Shown here in pieces: positions 9,011 to 17,507 of a stretch of 64,000 bases of DNA. The stretch lies in contig JACCXH010000062.1 in NCBI GenBank assembly GCA_013697245.1, positions 62,001 to 126,000 on the forward strand. The letters run 5' to 3'. Position 1 is the first letter of the stretch. Each line of letters begins with the position of its first letter. The position numbers and the translations under genes are program-made. Source of the DNA: Bacteroidota bacterium (lineage in GTDB: Bacteria > Bacteroidota > Bacteroidia > B-17B0 > Aurantibacillaceae). The notes under the pieces are model-generated. The model saw only the letters and a list, made by a program, of their open reading frames with translations. It ran no database searches and had not been told where the DNA came from.

Positions 9011-9634
9011 ATGAAGGCTTTAAAATCTATTTCTCTTTCACTATTAACTTTAGGTGCTGTTTATACTGCAAGTGCTCAAACATTCGCACAAAGAATTAAA
9101 AACACAACCTTGGTTTTTGGATTAAGCGAGCATATTGTGATTGATAATGGAAAAGAATATCAATTTAAATTTGATACCAAGAATTGGCAACTTACGCCTT
9201 TTCCAAGCATGATCAGTGCTGAGGCTTATCTTAAAAAAGGCTGGAGTTTACAAACCGCCTTTGCATATACAGGATACAAAGCAAATAAGGTGGTTGACAA
9301 TAAACTTCAATTAAAAGATAATACCTTTTTTTCAGCAGATTTTAATATCAGATATCATTTCGAAACATTATTTCTTCACCCAAGTTTTTTTGACCCTTTC
9401 TTAACTACCGGTTACGGTTTTACATACCGTTCTGCTGTAGTTAATAAAAGTACTGGCACCACTAATTTAGGCTTAGGAATGAATTTCTGGATCTATAAGG
9501 GTTTTGGACTTAGTTTACAAAGTGTAGGTAAATTCGCTTTAAAAGGTGGGGCTAAATCAAATTATCTTCATCATTCAATTGGAGTTGTATACAAACTTAA
9601 GCCGCTTTCCGGAAAACCAGCACTTAAACCTTAA
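9011..9634 (+). CDS. Outer-membrane beta-barrel protein, paralogue of the preceding gene
   Basis: 207 residues with a signal peptide ending in TASA-Q. It aligns along its whole length with the upstream protein: WQLTPFPSMISAEAYLKKG, FFDPFLTTGYGFTYRS, TNLGLGMNFWIYKGFGLSLQ and YLHHSIGVVYKL occur in the same order and spacing. Like its neighbour it lacks an OmpA C-terminal domain. The pair looks like a local duplication that has since diverged clearly. A hairpin terminator follows 22 bases after the stop. Confidence 0.8.
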   Translation: MKALKSISLSLLTLGAVYTASAQTFAQRIKNTTLVFGLSEHIVIDNGKEYQFKFDTKNWQLTPFPSMISAEAYLKKGWSLQTAFAYTGYKANKVVDNKLQLKDNTFFSADFNIRYHFETLFLHPSFFDPFLTTGYGFTYRSAVVNKSTGTTNLGLGMNFWIYKGFGLSLQSVGKFALKGGAKSNYLHHSIGVVYKLKPLSGKPALKP

Positions 9635-9656
9635 CCTCTTAATTAAATAAAAATTA

Positions 9657-9682
9657 AAACCATCTGTTAAGGTGGTTTTTTT
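9657..9682 (+). terminator. Terminator after the barrel pair
   Basis: Stem AAACCATC (9657-9664) with GGTGGTTT (9671-9678), including one G-T pair, followed by T to 9682. The remaining bases up to 9908 contain no recognisable gene or signal. Confidence 0.75.
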
Positions 9683-9908
9683 ATGAATTTACTCGCCGGA
9701 ATTTGCTATGTGTTATGTTCTAAAATAGTCAGGTATATCAACATGTTTAATAGGCGATAATCACATATAGTTAGAACAGCTATAAAATTTTTGGGAATAG
9801 GAGTATGACTGTATATTAAGATAAATTCTTTAACACATAAATTTAAATGATTTAAAGAAAGGATCAACCAAATAGAAGGTAATAAAATAATCCTACAAGA
9901 ACCGTTGT

Positions 9909-11888
9909 TTAATTTACAACAATTAGTTTTTGCTGAGAGACAACCTTTCCATTATTTGAATCAGTCACCTCAACAACATAAATACCAGCGCTTAGATCCG
10001 AACAGTTCATACTAAATTTAGTAATTCCAAAATCAGGGCTATGAATCAACGATTTTACATTTCTGCCGTAAAGGTCTTTTATAGAAACGATTACCGTAGT
10101 TAAAACTTTTGAGTTTAGTGACATTGAGAAATTATCCTTAATAGGGTTAGGATAAATATCACCAACCACTAATTTTTCGTAATTGCCCTCTATAGGATAA
10201 ACAAAAGTACTTCGTTTTGATCCATCATTGTCAATTGCAGTAATTCTGTAGTAGTTAACAATATTTGCCTTAAAATTAACGTCTTGAAACTCGTATAAAG
10301 TAGGTAAATTTTTTGGAGTGGTCTTACCGATCTCTGTAAAGTTAACAGCATCAAGACTTCGTTCAACAACAAATTCTTTTACATCTTCTTCTCTTGCAGT
10401 TTCCCAATTTAATTTATTTACAGCATCAATTTGCTGACCATAAAAAGCTTTAAAATTAATTGGCAAAGTAACGCACGGTCCGCCCGCTCCGGCGCAAGGT
10501 GATGTAAATTTACGGGCACCACTCGATAGGTTCCATTGATTATATGGCCCCGGAGAGGCTACAGCATTAAATGCTGTAGGTGTAGTAACCGGTATATAGG
10601 TCAATCCATCATGACTATGTAATCCCATAACTGCTTGACCATTATTCCAGCCGGGACAAACACCTTTATTAGCCACGTGAATTTCAATAACGTTGGTAGT
10701 TTCCATTAATTTAATTTGTCCGGTATAATAGATACCCGGGCTTGCTGTTCCGCAACTAAACATTGGAATGTTTTCAAAATTAACCACAAATGAGCGCGTT
10801 GGGGCAACGCCTAAAGTTGTATAACGCATTATTCCACCCAAACTTGGGTCAATGTCCTGCCAGGGTGCAAGGATCGCATTTCTTGGTATAGAGGTAGTTG
10901 GATTTGGTGCCGGCTGTGTAATTTGCCAACCGGTATTCATACCAGCAGTAGCATATTGATTAGTTTGAATATTTGGGAAACAAGGTACAGCATCAAATAC
11001 AAAGGCGCCGTTTGATGCTACATAGCCGCCCCAGTATTGCGCTCCGCCAAAACAAAAAGGAAAACCAAAGCTAACAATGGAATTAAATAATACATCATCG
11101 GTTGATGGAAAAACCGTACCAACAAACGCGTTAAAACTATATGCCTGAAACGAAGGGGCATATGTTGATAAGGGACAGCTAATTGTAAAAGTTGATGCGG
11201 AAACAGCTGTGCTGCTTCCGGTATTCGCACCACAATTTGTTAATCGGCGATAAAAGGTAGTAGAACTCGTAGGAACACTTATTGTGGATAATGTGGCCCC
11301 TACAATAGTTGTAAAAGGTCCGCCTGCTGTAGGGCCAGACTGCCATTGATATGTAATTCCGCAACCTGTACCCGCACCAGTAACAGATAAACCAACTGAG
11401 CCGGCAGGTGGGCAAACTGGAGATAAATTAGTGGCATTACCTCCGGCAGGTGTTCCCGAACAGGCTGCCATACAAGTAATTGTTGCATCCCAACCGGCCT
11501 GAACCACAGAACCATCTGAAGTAAAGCTAAAGGTTAACGAAGTTCCACTTGATGTTATAATTCCCGGGCCTGTAACGCCATTATAAGTTCCAATTAAAGG
11601 GCTAGCGCCGGTGGGTCCGTCAAAGATCTTTAAAAAGTCGAAACCGCTTTCCGTAGCATAGGCGCTGTTAAAGCTAATTTGTAGACAACTTCCGGCAGGC
11701 GCTGTAAAGGTTTTAGTAAAATTTTCATTGTTGTTATAGTTACCTGCACTTCCACCACTATCATAAAACAAACCGGTACCAGGGCATGGCAATGCAACAT
11801 TTACGTTGCTCATTAAATAAGTTGGTTGCGCTTTGGAAACAAAAACGAAAGAAAAGAAAACGAAAAAAAATCTTAATATTTTAAACAT
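9909..11888 (-). CDS. Secreted CUB-domain protein with T9SS type A sorting domain
   Basis: 659 residues. A signal peptide ends in VSKA-Q. Residues about 28-138 look like a CUB domain (YDSGGSAGNYNNNENFTKTF, GFDFLKIFDGPTGASPLIG). An Ig-like segment follows (residues about 145-235, GCGITYQWQSGPTAGGPF). The central part, rich in aromatics and glycine, contains YWGGYVASNGAFVFDA and resembles the beta-sandwich found in other gliding-bacterium secreted proteins. The last 80 residues are a sorting domain with YPNPIKDNFSMSL, LYGRNVKSL and LSAGIYVVEV. The protein should be exported by the type IX system and attached or released at the cell surface; a binding or adhesive role is inference. A small secreted protein gene lies 6 bases upstream. 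Confidence 0.85.
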   Translation of the reverse strand: MFKILRFFFVFFSFVFVSKAQPTYLMSNVNVALPCPGTGLFYDSGGSAGNYNNNENFTKTFTAPAGSCLQISFNSAYATESGFDFLKIFDGPTGASPLIGTYNGVTGPGIITSSGTSLTFSFTSDGSVVQAGWDATITCMAACSGTPAGGNATNLSPVCPPAGSVGLSVTGAGTGCGITYQWQSGPTAGGPFTTIVGATLSTISVPTSSTTFYRRLTNCGANTGSSTAVSASTFTISCPLSTYAPSFQAYSFNAFVGTVFPSTDDVLFNSIVSFGFPFCFGGAQYWGGYVASNGAFVFDAVPCFPNIQTNQYATAGMNTGWQITQPAPNPTTSIPRNAILAPWQDIDPSLGGIMRYTTLGVAPTRSFVVNFENIPMFSCGTASPGIYYTGQIKLMETTNVIEIHVANKGVCPGWNNGQAVMGLHSHDGLTYIPVTTPTAFNAVASPGPYNQWNLSSGARKFTSPCAGAGGPCVTLPINFKAFYGQQIDAVNKLNWETAREEDVKEFVVERSLDAVNFTEIGKTTPKNLPTLYEFQDVNFKANIVNYYRITAIDNDGSKRSTFVYPIEGNYEKLVVGDIYPNPIKDNFSMSLNSKVLTTVIVSIKDLYGRNVKSLIHSPDFGITKFSMNCSDLSAGIYVVEVTDSNNGKVVSQQKLIVVN

Positions 11889-11894
11889 AAAATT

Positions 11895-12278
11895 TTATTT
11901 TAATTGAAAAATTGGTTCTGTCGTTAAACTATTCAATATGTCGTCAAAAGCAATTTTTACTTTAAAACGACAATCATCTGTATTAAAATATGGTGTTATT
12001 ATCTTTAGCAGGTCGTAGTATGTAGCGAATTTCGGTTGGTTATTATCAAATGTAATTAACATTACGTTATGGTTACCATAAATATATTTTGCAGTAACAA
12101 TTTGATTATACTTCAAGAATTCTGTTTTTATATCGTTTAATTGCGCCGTTGTAACATTTGGAAAACTAATGATCACTTTGTCCTCAATTGCATCGGTAAT
12201 AAGAGGTTGTTGACAAAACGAAAATTTTGTCGCAGTTAAAAAAAAGAAAAGACAAATTACCCTGAATGTAACTTTCAT
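11895..12278 (-). CDS. Small secreted protein of unknown function
   Basis: 127 residues from the ATG at 12278. I prefer this start because it opens directly into a signal peptide (MKVTFRVICLFFFLTATKFSFCQ); the longer reading frame to 12410 would add 44 residues with no start-like context. The mature part has alternating beta and helix segments (DKVIISFPNVTTAQLNDIKTE, ITFDNNQPKFATYYDLLKII), reminiscent of small ferredoxin-like or heavy-metal-associated folds, though no metal motif is present. It is 6 bases from the CUB protein gene and probably co-transcribed with it. The family is not recognised. Confidence 0.65.
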   Translation of the reverse strand: MKVTFRVICLFFFLTATKFSFCQQPLITDAIEDKVIISFPNVTTAQLNDIKTEFLKYNQIVTAKYIYGNHNVMLITFDNNQPKFATYYDLLKIITPYFNTDDCRFKVKIAFDDILNSLTTEPIFQLK

Positions 12279-12412
12279 AAAAATTATTTTAGTAAATATA
12301 TTATTATTTTTGCAAAAAACCAAGCAAAAAAGCCATAAAAATGAGTGAGAGAAGGTATAAACTGAGTAAGCCCTTATATCTAAAGTTGTAAAGAGTGGTT
12401 TAGATTTCATTA

Positions 12413-12456
12413 GGCATAAAAAAAGGTTTACTATTGAGTAAACCTTTTTTTATGCC
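12413..12456. terminator. Long symmetrical hairpin closing the polysaccharide operon
   Basis: Twenty-base-pair perfect stem (12413-12432 with 12437-12456) around the four-base loop ATTG. A and T runs lie inside the stem, so it can terminate in either direction. It lies 14 bases beyond the stop of the tyrosine autokinase gene, the last gene of the long minus-strand operon. Confidence 0.88.
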
Positions 12457-12470
12457 GGGTCTTAATTAAA

Positions 12471-14852
12471 TTATTTTCCGAAAAACTTCTTCCACTTTGA
12501 TTTTGGCTTTTCTTTTCCATAACCATAGCCACCGTAGCCGTACCCATAACCATAACCATAGCCATAGCCTTTCTTTTGATCAGTTCCGTTCATTAATATG
12601 GCCATATTTGGTAATTTATTTTCTTTATGAGCATTCTCAGGCACATACAAGAATTGTTTTTGTAAATAGTGTGCTCGAACAACATATACGAATGAGTCGG
12701 CAAATTTGCCAAGTAATAACGTATCTGTTACCAATCCTACAGGAGCCGTATCAACAATAATATAATCATATATTTCTTTCACTTTTCCAAACATCTCTTT
12801 TACCCTATCATGCATTAATAGTTCGGCCGGATTTGGTGGAATAGCACCAGAAGGTAAAAGATCTAAATTCTCTATTTTTGGGGCATTGAAAATAATTTGA
12901 TTTAGCGGAATATCGGCATCTGAAATATAGTTGCTAAGACCCACCTTATCTGTTAAGCCAAGATATTTTAAGATCTTCGGGGCCCGAAGATCCATGCCAA
13001 TTAACAGGACTTTTTTTCCTGAATTGGCAATAATCGATGCTAAGTTCAAAGCAACGAAAGATTTTCCCTCTTTAGCTAAAGTGGATGTTACAAAAATAGT
13101 GCGCCCTTTGGCTTTATTTGTATCCATAATAAAATCAACATTAGTACGAAGCAAACGAAAAGCCTCTGCTATACTTGATTGATCCCCCCTGTTTACAACA
13201 ATCTTATTTTCTGACTCTACGTATGGAATATCGCCTAAGAACGGAACGCCGATCTTATCAATATCGCGCTTACCATGTACTTTATTATCCAACACATCCA
13301 TGATATAAAAAACGATGACAGGAATTATAAGACCAAGTAATAAAGAAGCTAAATAAATGATGCGCTTGTTTGGCGATACAGGAATTCCATTACAATATGC
13401 ATTGTCGATTACCTTTGCGTTTGCAACTGTTACAGCCAAAGCAATATTGGTTTCTTCTCTTTTTTGCAAAAGATAAAGGTATAATGTTTCCTTAATTTGT
13501 TGTTGACGTTGAATGACACGGTACTCGCGTTCGTATTTTGGTACAGTTGCTATTTTAGAATTAATGCCACTTTCCTGCTTGTTTAATTCTTTTAGTTTTA
13601 TTTGAAGAGAGTTCTTATAGTTTAATAAACTTTCTTTTAAACTATTTCTCAAACCAAGCAATTGAGTATTTAAGTTTTCGATAACGGGGTTTTTTTCGCT
13701 TGAGTATTTTAAAATTCTGTTTCTCTCAATAACTGCAATATTATGACTGGCTATCATGGTTCCAACTGCCGGATCATTTAACCCCAGATTAGCTGGGATA
13801 AGATCGCTTGGAGAGGTATGCTGCAGAATATAATCATACATATACTCAGCTAATTTTACCTGCGTATTTGTTTGTAAAAGTTCAATTTCATTATCGCTTC
13901 CTGTTTTTAAAAACAAACCAGCTTCAGACTCTACATCAATTAATTTATGGTAAGTTTTAAAACTTTCTGCTTCTTCTTCAACGGTTGAAAGTTCGGAGGT
14001 GATAAATTTTATACGATCATTTATAAAATTAGCAGTGTTTTTGGATACCTGATTTTTATCCGCAACGGCATCTGCATTATGTTGCTTGATAAGATTATTA
14101 ACGATAGCTTCGGCCTTAACTTTTAAAGGATCTTTTAATGTAATTTCAATAACATTAGATGTTTTATTTACAGGCACCACAACTATTGCGCCTCTATATT
14201 CATCTACAACTGAAGCTAAAGGCGAAACTACAATCCTAATATCTTTGCCAATAAATTCTTTAAATTCAATTGGGTTAGGATAGATAGCTATTTTTCCGAG
14301 AGCGGTTTCGATTGGTTCACCAAAGGATCTTGATATACTTGATTCGCCCTTATTATTCAAGATCTTAAAACGAGTTTTTGACTCTAAATTGATTGTAATT
14401 TCCTGACTCAAGTATTGAATGGAAGTATCTCCGTGAACAAACTGAACAGTAATTGGTGAGTTATCAAATTTTTCAACATCAAAAGGGCTTTTTTTAATAA
14501 AATACTGAAGGTTTAATCGTAATTCTTTAACCACCAAGGTCATCAGATCACGTGATTTTAATATCTCTATTTCATTATCAATGTTATTAACGCCTTTAAA
14601 TAAACCAAGATCTTCAAAAGCGGATAGCTCAGATATGGCACCACCTTTTTTATCGTCTTTAATTAAGATGGAGGCGCTTACTTCATACAAAGGTATTTGG
14701 TAACGCAAATATATTTTAGCTATAAAGAAAGAAATGATAAGGGCAAGTACAAACCATTTCCAATAAGATAAATAGCGGTAAACAATATTTATTATATTGT
14801 TTTCTGCTTCTGAGGAATCTTCATGAGAATATTTTGTTTGGTCGTTTTCCAT
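12471..14852 (-). CDS. Wzc-like polysaccharide co-polymerase and tyrosine autokinase
   Basis: 793 residues. A Wzz chain-length domain with its first membrane helix near residues 32-52 (WKWFVLALIISFFIAKIYL) opens the protein. A long periplasmic coiled-coil part follows with a tyrosine-kinase-type G-rich region (KYEREYRVIQRQQQIKETLY near 450-470), then a second helix near 494-516. The cytoplasmic BY-kinase has Walker A AKEGKSFVALNLA near 588-600, Walker A' VLLIGMDLRAPK and Walker B YDYIIVDTAP near 690. The tail is an 18-residue Gly-Tyr repeat, the expected autophosphorylation cluster. It controls polymer length and export together with the Wza-like lipoprotein encoded 2 bases upstream. Confidence 0.93.
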   Translation of the reverse strand: MENDQTKYSHEDSSEAENNIINIVYRYLSYWKWFVLALIISFFIAKIYLRYQIPLYEVSASILIKDDKKGGAISELSAFEDLGLFKGVNNIDNEIEILKSRDLMTLVVKELRLNLQYFIKKSPFDVEKFDNSPITVQFVHGDTSIQYLSQEITINLESKTRFKILNNKGESSISRSFGEPIETALGKIAIYPNPIEFKEFIGKDIRIVVSPLASVVDEYRGAIVVVPVNKTSNVIEITLKDPLKVKAEAIVNNLIKQHNADAVADKNQVSKNTANFINDRIKFITSELSTVEEEAESFKTYHKLIDVESEAGLFLKTGSDNEIELLQTNTQVKLAEYMYDYILQHTSPSDLIPANLGLNDPAVGTMIASHNIAVIERNRILKYSSEKNPVIENLNTQLLGLRNSLKESLLNYKNSLQIKLKELNKQESGINSKIATVPKYEREYRVIQRQQQIKETLYLYLLQKREETNIALAVTVANAKVIDNAYCNGIPVSPNKRIIYLASLLLGLIIPVIVFYIMDVLDNKVHGKRDIDKIGVPFLGDIPYVESENKIVVNRGDQSSIAEAFRLLRTNVDFIMDTNKAKGRTIFVTSTLAKEGKSFVALNLASIIANSGKKVLLIGMDLRAPKILKYLGLTDKVGLSNYISDADIPLNQIIFNAPKIENLDLLPSGAIPPNPAELLMHDRVKEMFGKVKEIYDYIIVDTAPVGLVTDTLLLGKFADSFVYVVRAHYLQKQFLYVPENAHKENKLPNMAILMNGTDQKKGYGYGYGYGYGYGGYGYGKEKPKSKWKKFFGK
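12516..12569 (-). repeat. Hexanucleotide-type repeat encoding the Tyr-Gly tail of the kinase
   Basis: 54 bases encode 18 residues of almost pure Gly-Tyr alternation, using near-identical GGY-TAY units (GGCTAT, GGTTAT, GGGTAC). Such short in-frame repeats can gain or lose units by slippage, which would change the number of phosphorylatable tyrosines without breaking the frame. Confidence 0.8.
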
Positions 14853-14854
14853 TT

Positions 14855-15649
14855 TTATTTCCTGCTTAACAATGTTATCATGGTAATCAATAAAGAAAGT
14901 ACCGATATAGCGATACCAACATTTGAAGCATTTATAACGGAAGAATTTATTTTAGCCCTGTTCGGTTCTACATACACAACATCGTTTTGATGTAAATAAT
15001 ATACAGGTGAACTAAACAGGTTTTTAGAGGTTAGGTCAACACGTGTTTCGGTTTTTTTTCCGTCAACATCTCTAATTACCAAAACATTCTTACGCACAGC
15101 CGTGATCAATAGATCGCCAGAAATTCCAAGCGCTTCAGGTAACGAAATACGTTCATTTGGTATGGTAAAGGTGCCAGGGTTTCTTACTTCACCCAAAACG
15201 GTTATTTTATAATTAAGGATCCGGATCATTACATTTGGATTATTGATATAGGCCCCTAATTTTTCTTTCAAAAGAGTTGCAGCCGATACCCTATCTAATC
15301 CCCCAACTTTTATTTTTCCAATAACCGGAAAATCGATATTTCCTTCCGAATCTACTAAATAGCCCGGAGGTGTTGGAGCGCCCTGTGAATAGCCGCCAAC
15401 AATTTGCCCACCGGTTTGGCTTGGTAAATTAAATGGCTTTACCGCATCAGGGTCAAGCCCCATAACAGTTATAGACAATAGATCATCGGCATGCAGAATT
15501 GGGGTATAGTTTTTATTTGAATCGGAATTGGATACGGCTTCCTTACCTTGGAAATAGACTAATTTTTTTTTAGAGGTGCAAGAAGGGAAAAATGCTGTTA
15601 AAATAAATAATATTAAAAATCCGAAATTCCTGAAAAAACGAATAAACAT
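14855..15649 (-). CDS. Wza-like polysaccharide export outer-membrane lipoprotein
   Basis: 264 residues from the ATG at 15649, chosen because it begins the lipoprotein signal (MFIRFFRNFGFLILFILTAF, then FPSC with the lipid-modified cysteine); an 18-residue longer form is open but unlikely. A Poly_export domain follows (LHADDLLSITVMGLDPDAVK; GYLVDSEGNIDFPVIGKIKV; LKEKLGAYINNPNVMIRI), then a SLBB domain (ITVLGEVRNPGTFTIPNERI) and a C-terminal hydrophobic segment (VGIAISVLSLLITMITLLS). It forms the outer-membrane exit pore for the polymer. It lies 2 bases upstream of the kinase gene. Confidence 0.93.
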   Translation of the reverse strand: MFIRFFRNFGFLILFILTAFFPSCTSKKKLVYFQGKEAVSNSDSNKNYTPILHADDLLSITVMGLDPDAVKPFNLPSQTGGQIVGGYSQGAPTPPGYLVDSEGNIDFPVIGKIKVGGLDRVSAATLLKEKLGAYINNPNVMIRILNYKITVLGEVRNPGTFTIPNERISLPEALGISGDLLITAVRKNVLVIRDVDGKKTETRVDLTSKNLFSSPVYYLHQNDVVYVEPNRAKINSSVINASNVGIAISVLSLLITMITLLSRK

Positions 15650-15715
15650 GCTTTTAGATATAAAACTGGTTTTAATTTGGATATAAAAGTAACCTTTTTC
15701 CACGATATAAGCGCT

Positions 15716-16747
15716 TTAAGCGCTCCGAATTTTATTGGTAAAGATGTTATATAGAGCCATAAAAAAGAATTTTATTTTAGTTGTGAAAGGGTTTTTCTCT
15801 AAACTTTCCAGGTAAATTCTCTCTGCTTCAATATTTCCAAGGTCATCGGGCATGTTTAAAGAAACATAAGGAGGGATACAGCCCGGTTTGATTTTTTTTC
15901 GCTTTTCTTGCAATTCATTAGGAAATTCATTGAAACGTGTCTCACTAATCGGTCTTACACCAATTATTGACATTTCGCCCTTAAAAACGTTTATTAATTG
16001 TGGTAATTCATCTAACCAATATTTTCGTAAAAATTTACCCCATGGTGTTAAACGAAAATCATCGGCCGGTTTACCTTTTTCGTTATACCCATTATTTTTT
16101 AGAACATATGATTGTAAGTATTCAGCATAAGGATGCATTGTTCTGAATTTATATACACCGATTATTTTACCATTTTTGCCTATACGCGGCATTTTATATA
16201 ATGGACCATAACTCGCATTCATATTAAATTCCGGCGCTTTAATCTTTTTTGTGATCACATAAAGCAAACCATTGAAACTATAATACCCATCAATTTCAAA
16301 GCCGCAGCTTACCAGCCGCCCTAAAACTTCTGCTTTTGATAATACCCGGTTACGGCCTCTTGTGAGAAGAAAATAGATCTTTTTTAAACCTGCCACTTTT
16401 GGAAAAACCCTCATGAAAATAAATTCTACCCCAAAATAAATGTTCCTTAGGATGGGGATCTTACCAATTGATTTTCTCTCTTTTCTGGCAGAAAAAGTTT
16501 CAAGACAACAAATGAACCTACCGTTTTTCTTTAATTTAAAATTAACACTTTCAAAGAATTTATTTAAATAACGAATATCATTAACACGGCTTAGATTAAC
16601 AACTACTTTTATTTCACCAATATGATTTAAAATATTAAAATCGTTTGTGGTTGAAACCACGAGGGTCTCAGGTGATTCCATTTCAGCAAACGAAGAAAAA
16701 TATTCATATACTTCTAATGAAGTTTTTTGAATAATAAGGTCTTTCAT
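15716..16747 (-). CDS. Sugar transferase with an N-terminal methyltransferase-like domain
   Basis: 343 residues. From about residue 182 on it is a bacterial sugar-transferase (PglC/WcaJ-type) catalytic domain: RIGKNGKIIGVYKFRTM, the Asp-Glu dyad in YWLDELPQLINVFKGEMS near 243-260, and IIGVRPISETRF. Such enzymes put the first sugar phosphate onto undecaprenyl phosphate. Unusually, the hydrophobic re-entrant membrane segment that normally precedes this domain is missing. In its place is a 180-residue region with the second half of a SAM-methyltransferase fold (KVVVNLSRVNDIRYLNKFFE, FKLKKNGRFICCLETF) but no glycine-rich SAM-binding loop. It is the only candidate initiating enzyme in the operon. 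Confidence 0.85.
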   Translation of the reverse strand: MKDLIIQKTSLEVYEYFSSFAEMESPETLVVSTTNDFNILNHIGEIKVVVNLSRVNDIRYLNKFFESVNFKLKKNGRFICCLETFSARKERKSIGKIPILRNIYFGVEFIFMRVFPKVAGLKKIYFLLTRGRNRVLSKAEVLGRLVSCGFEIDGYYSFNGLLYVITKKIKAPEFNMNASYGPLYKMPRIGKNGKIIGVYKFRTMHPYAEYLQSYVLKNNGYNEKGKPADDFRLTPWGKFLRKYWLDELPQLINVFKGEMSIIGVRPISETRFNEFPNELQEKRKKIKPGCIPPYVSLNMPDDLGNIEAERIYLESLEKNPFTTKIKFFFMALYNIFTNKIRSA

Positions 16748-16775
16748 TTTAATTTTTTCATTTGAAAATTAAGCA

Positions 16776-17507
16776 TTATTTTTTAAAAATCTCTTTTATT
16801 AATGCGTAAACGAAATATGAATTACAGATCATATATCTTTTTGCTAATCGTCGCGGATCCTGCAGGGTTCTTACCAACCATCTTAAACCAAGTTTTTTTG
16901 TAAACGAATCCAGTTTAACTTCTCCAACAAAATATTCGTAACTTCCACCAACCCCCATTAGCACTTTAGCATTTAATAAGTGTTTATTTTGAATAATAAA
17001 TTCTTCCTTACGTGGTGAGCCAAAGGCCACAAAAAGTATATCCGGTTTAAAATTTGAGATCTTTTCAATTACTTTTTTTTCTTCGCGGACAATATCATAA
17101 TAACCATTCTGAAAATCCACATTTTTAGAAAGGCCCGGGAAATCATTTTCGATTTTGCTTTTTACTTTATCAAGCAAACTTTGCGAGGACCCTAAAAAGA
17201 ACAATCTATGTCCTAAACTATTTGCTTTTTTAATTAGCTCAACCATTAATTCGGCTCCTGAAATTGCTTCTATCTTATTTTTATGGACTAATCTCTCGGC
17301 AAAAACAATTGATTGTCCATCCGGAATAACATGCGTGCCGGAAGTATAAAGAGCTTTTAATTTTTCATCTTTTGCGCCTTGATGAAGCTTTAAAGTGTTT
17401 AAAGAAATAATAGTTGTTAATTGATCTGACTTAATTCTTTGTTCGATCTCACTAAGTAGTTCTTGCTTGGTTTTATTGTAAACTTTGTATCCAAAAAGTT
17501 GGCTCAT
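16776..17507 (-). CDS. WecG/TagA/CpsF family glycosyltransferase
   Basis: 243 residues, usual family length. Characteristic motifs are TIISLNTLKLHQGAKDEKLK, VIPDGQSIVFAERLV (the acceptor-site aspartate), a LFFLGSSQSLLDKVKSKIE Rossmann-like strand-helix, and PDILFVAFGSPRKEEFI followed by VGGSYEYFVGEVK. The family transfers N-acetylmannosamine or a related sugar to an undecaprenyl-linked acceptor, usually as the second step of repeat-unit assembly. It sits directly upstream of the sugar transferase gene, consistent with consecutive early steps. Donor sugar not deducible. Confidence 0.9.
   Translation of the reverse strand: MSQLFGYKVYNKTKQELLSEIEQRIKSDQLTTIISLNTLKLHQGAKDEKLKALYTSGTHVIPDGQSIVFAERLVHKNKIEAISGAELMVELIKKANSLGHRLFFLGSSQSLLDKVKSKIENDFPGLSKNVDFQNGYYDIVREEKKVIEKISNFKPDILFVAFGSPRKEEFIIQNKHLLNAKVLMGVGGSYEYFVGEVKLDSFTKKLGLRWLVRTLQDPRRLAKRYMICNSYFVYALIKEIFKK

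Noticed and set aside
12279-12410. Upstream extension of the small secreted protein gene
   Set aside because: The added 44 residues contain a second hydrophobic stretch before the real signal peptide and no family features; the ATG at 12278 is a better start.
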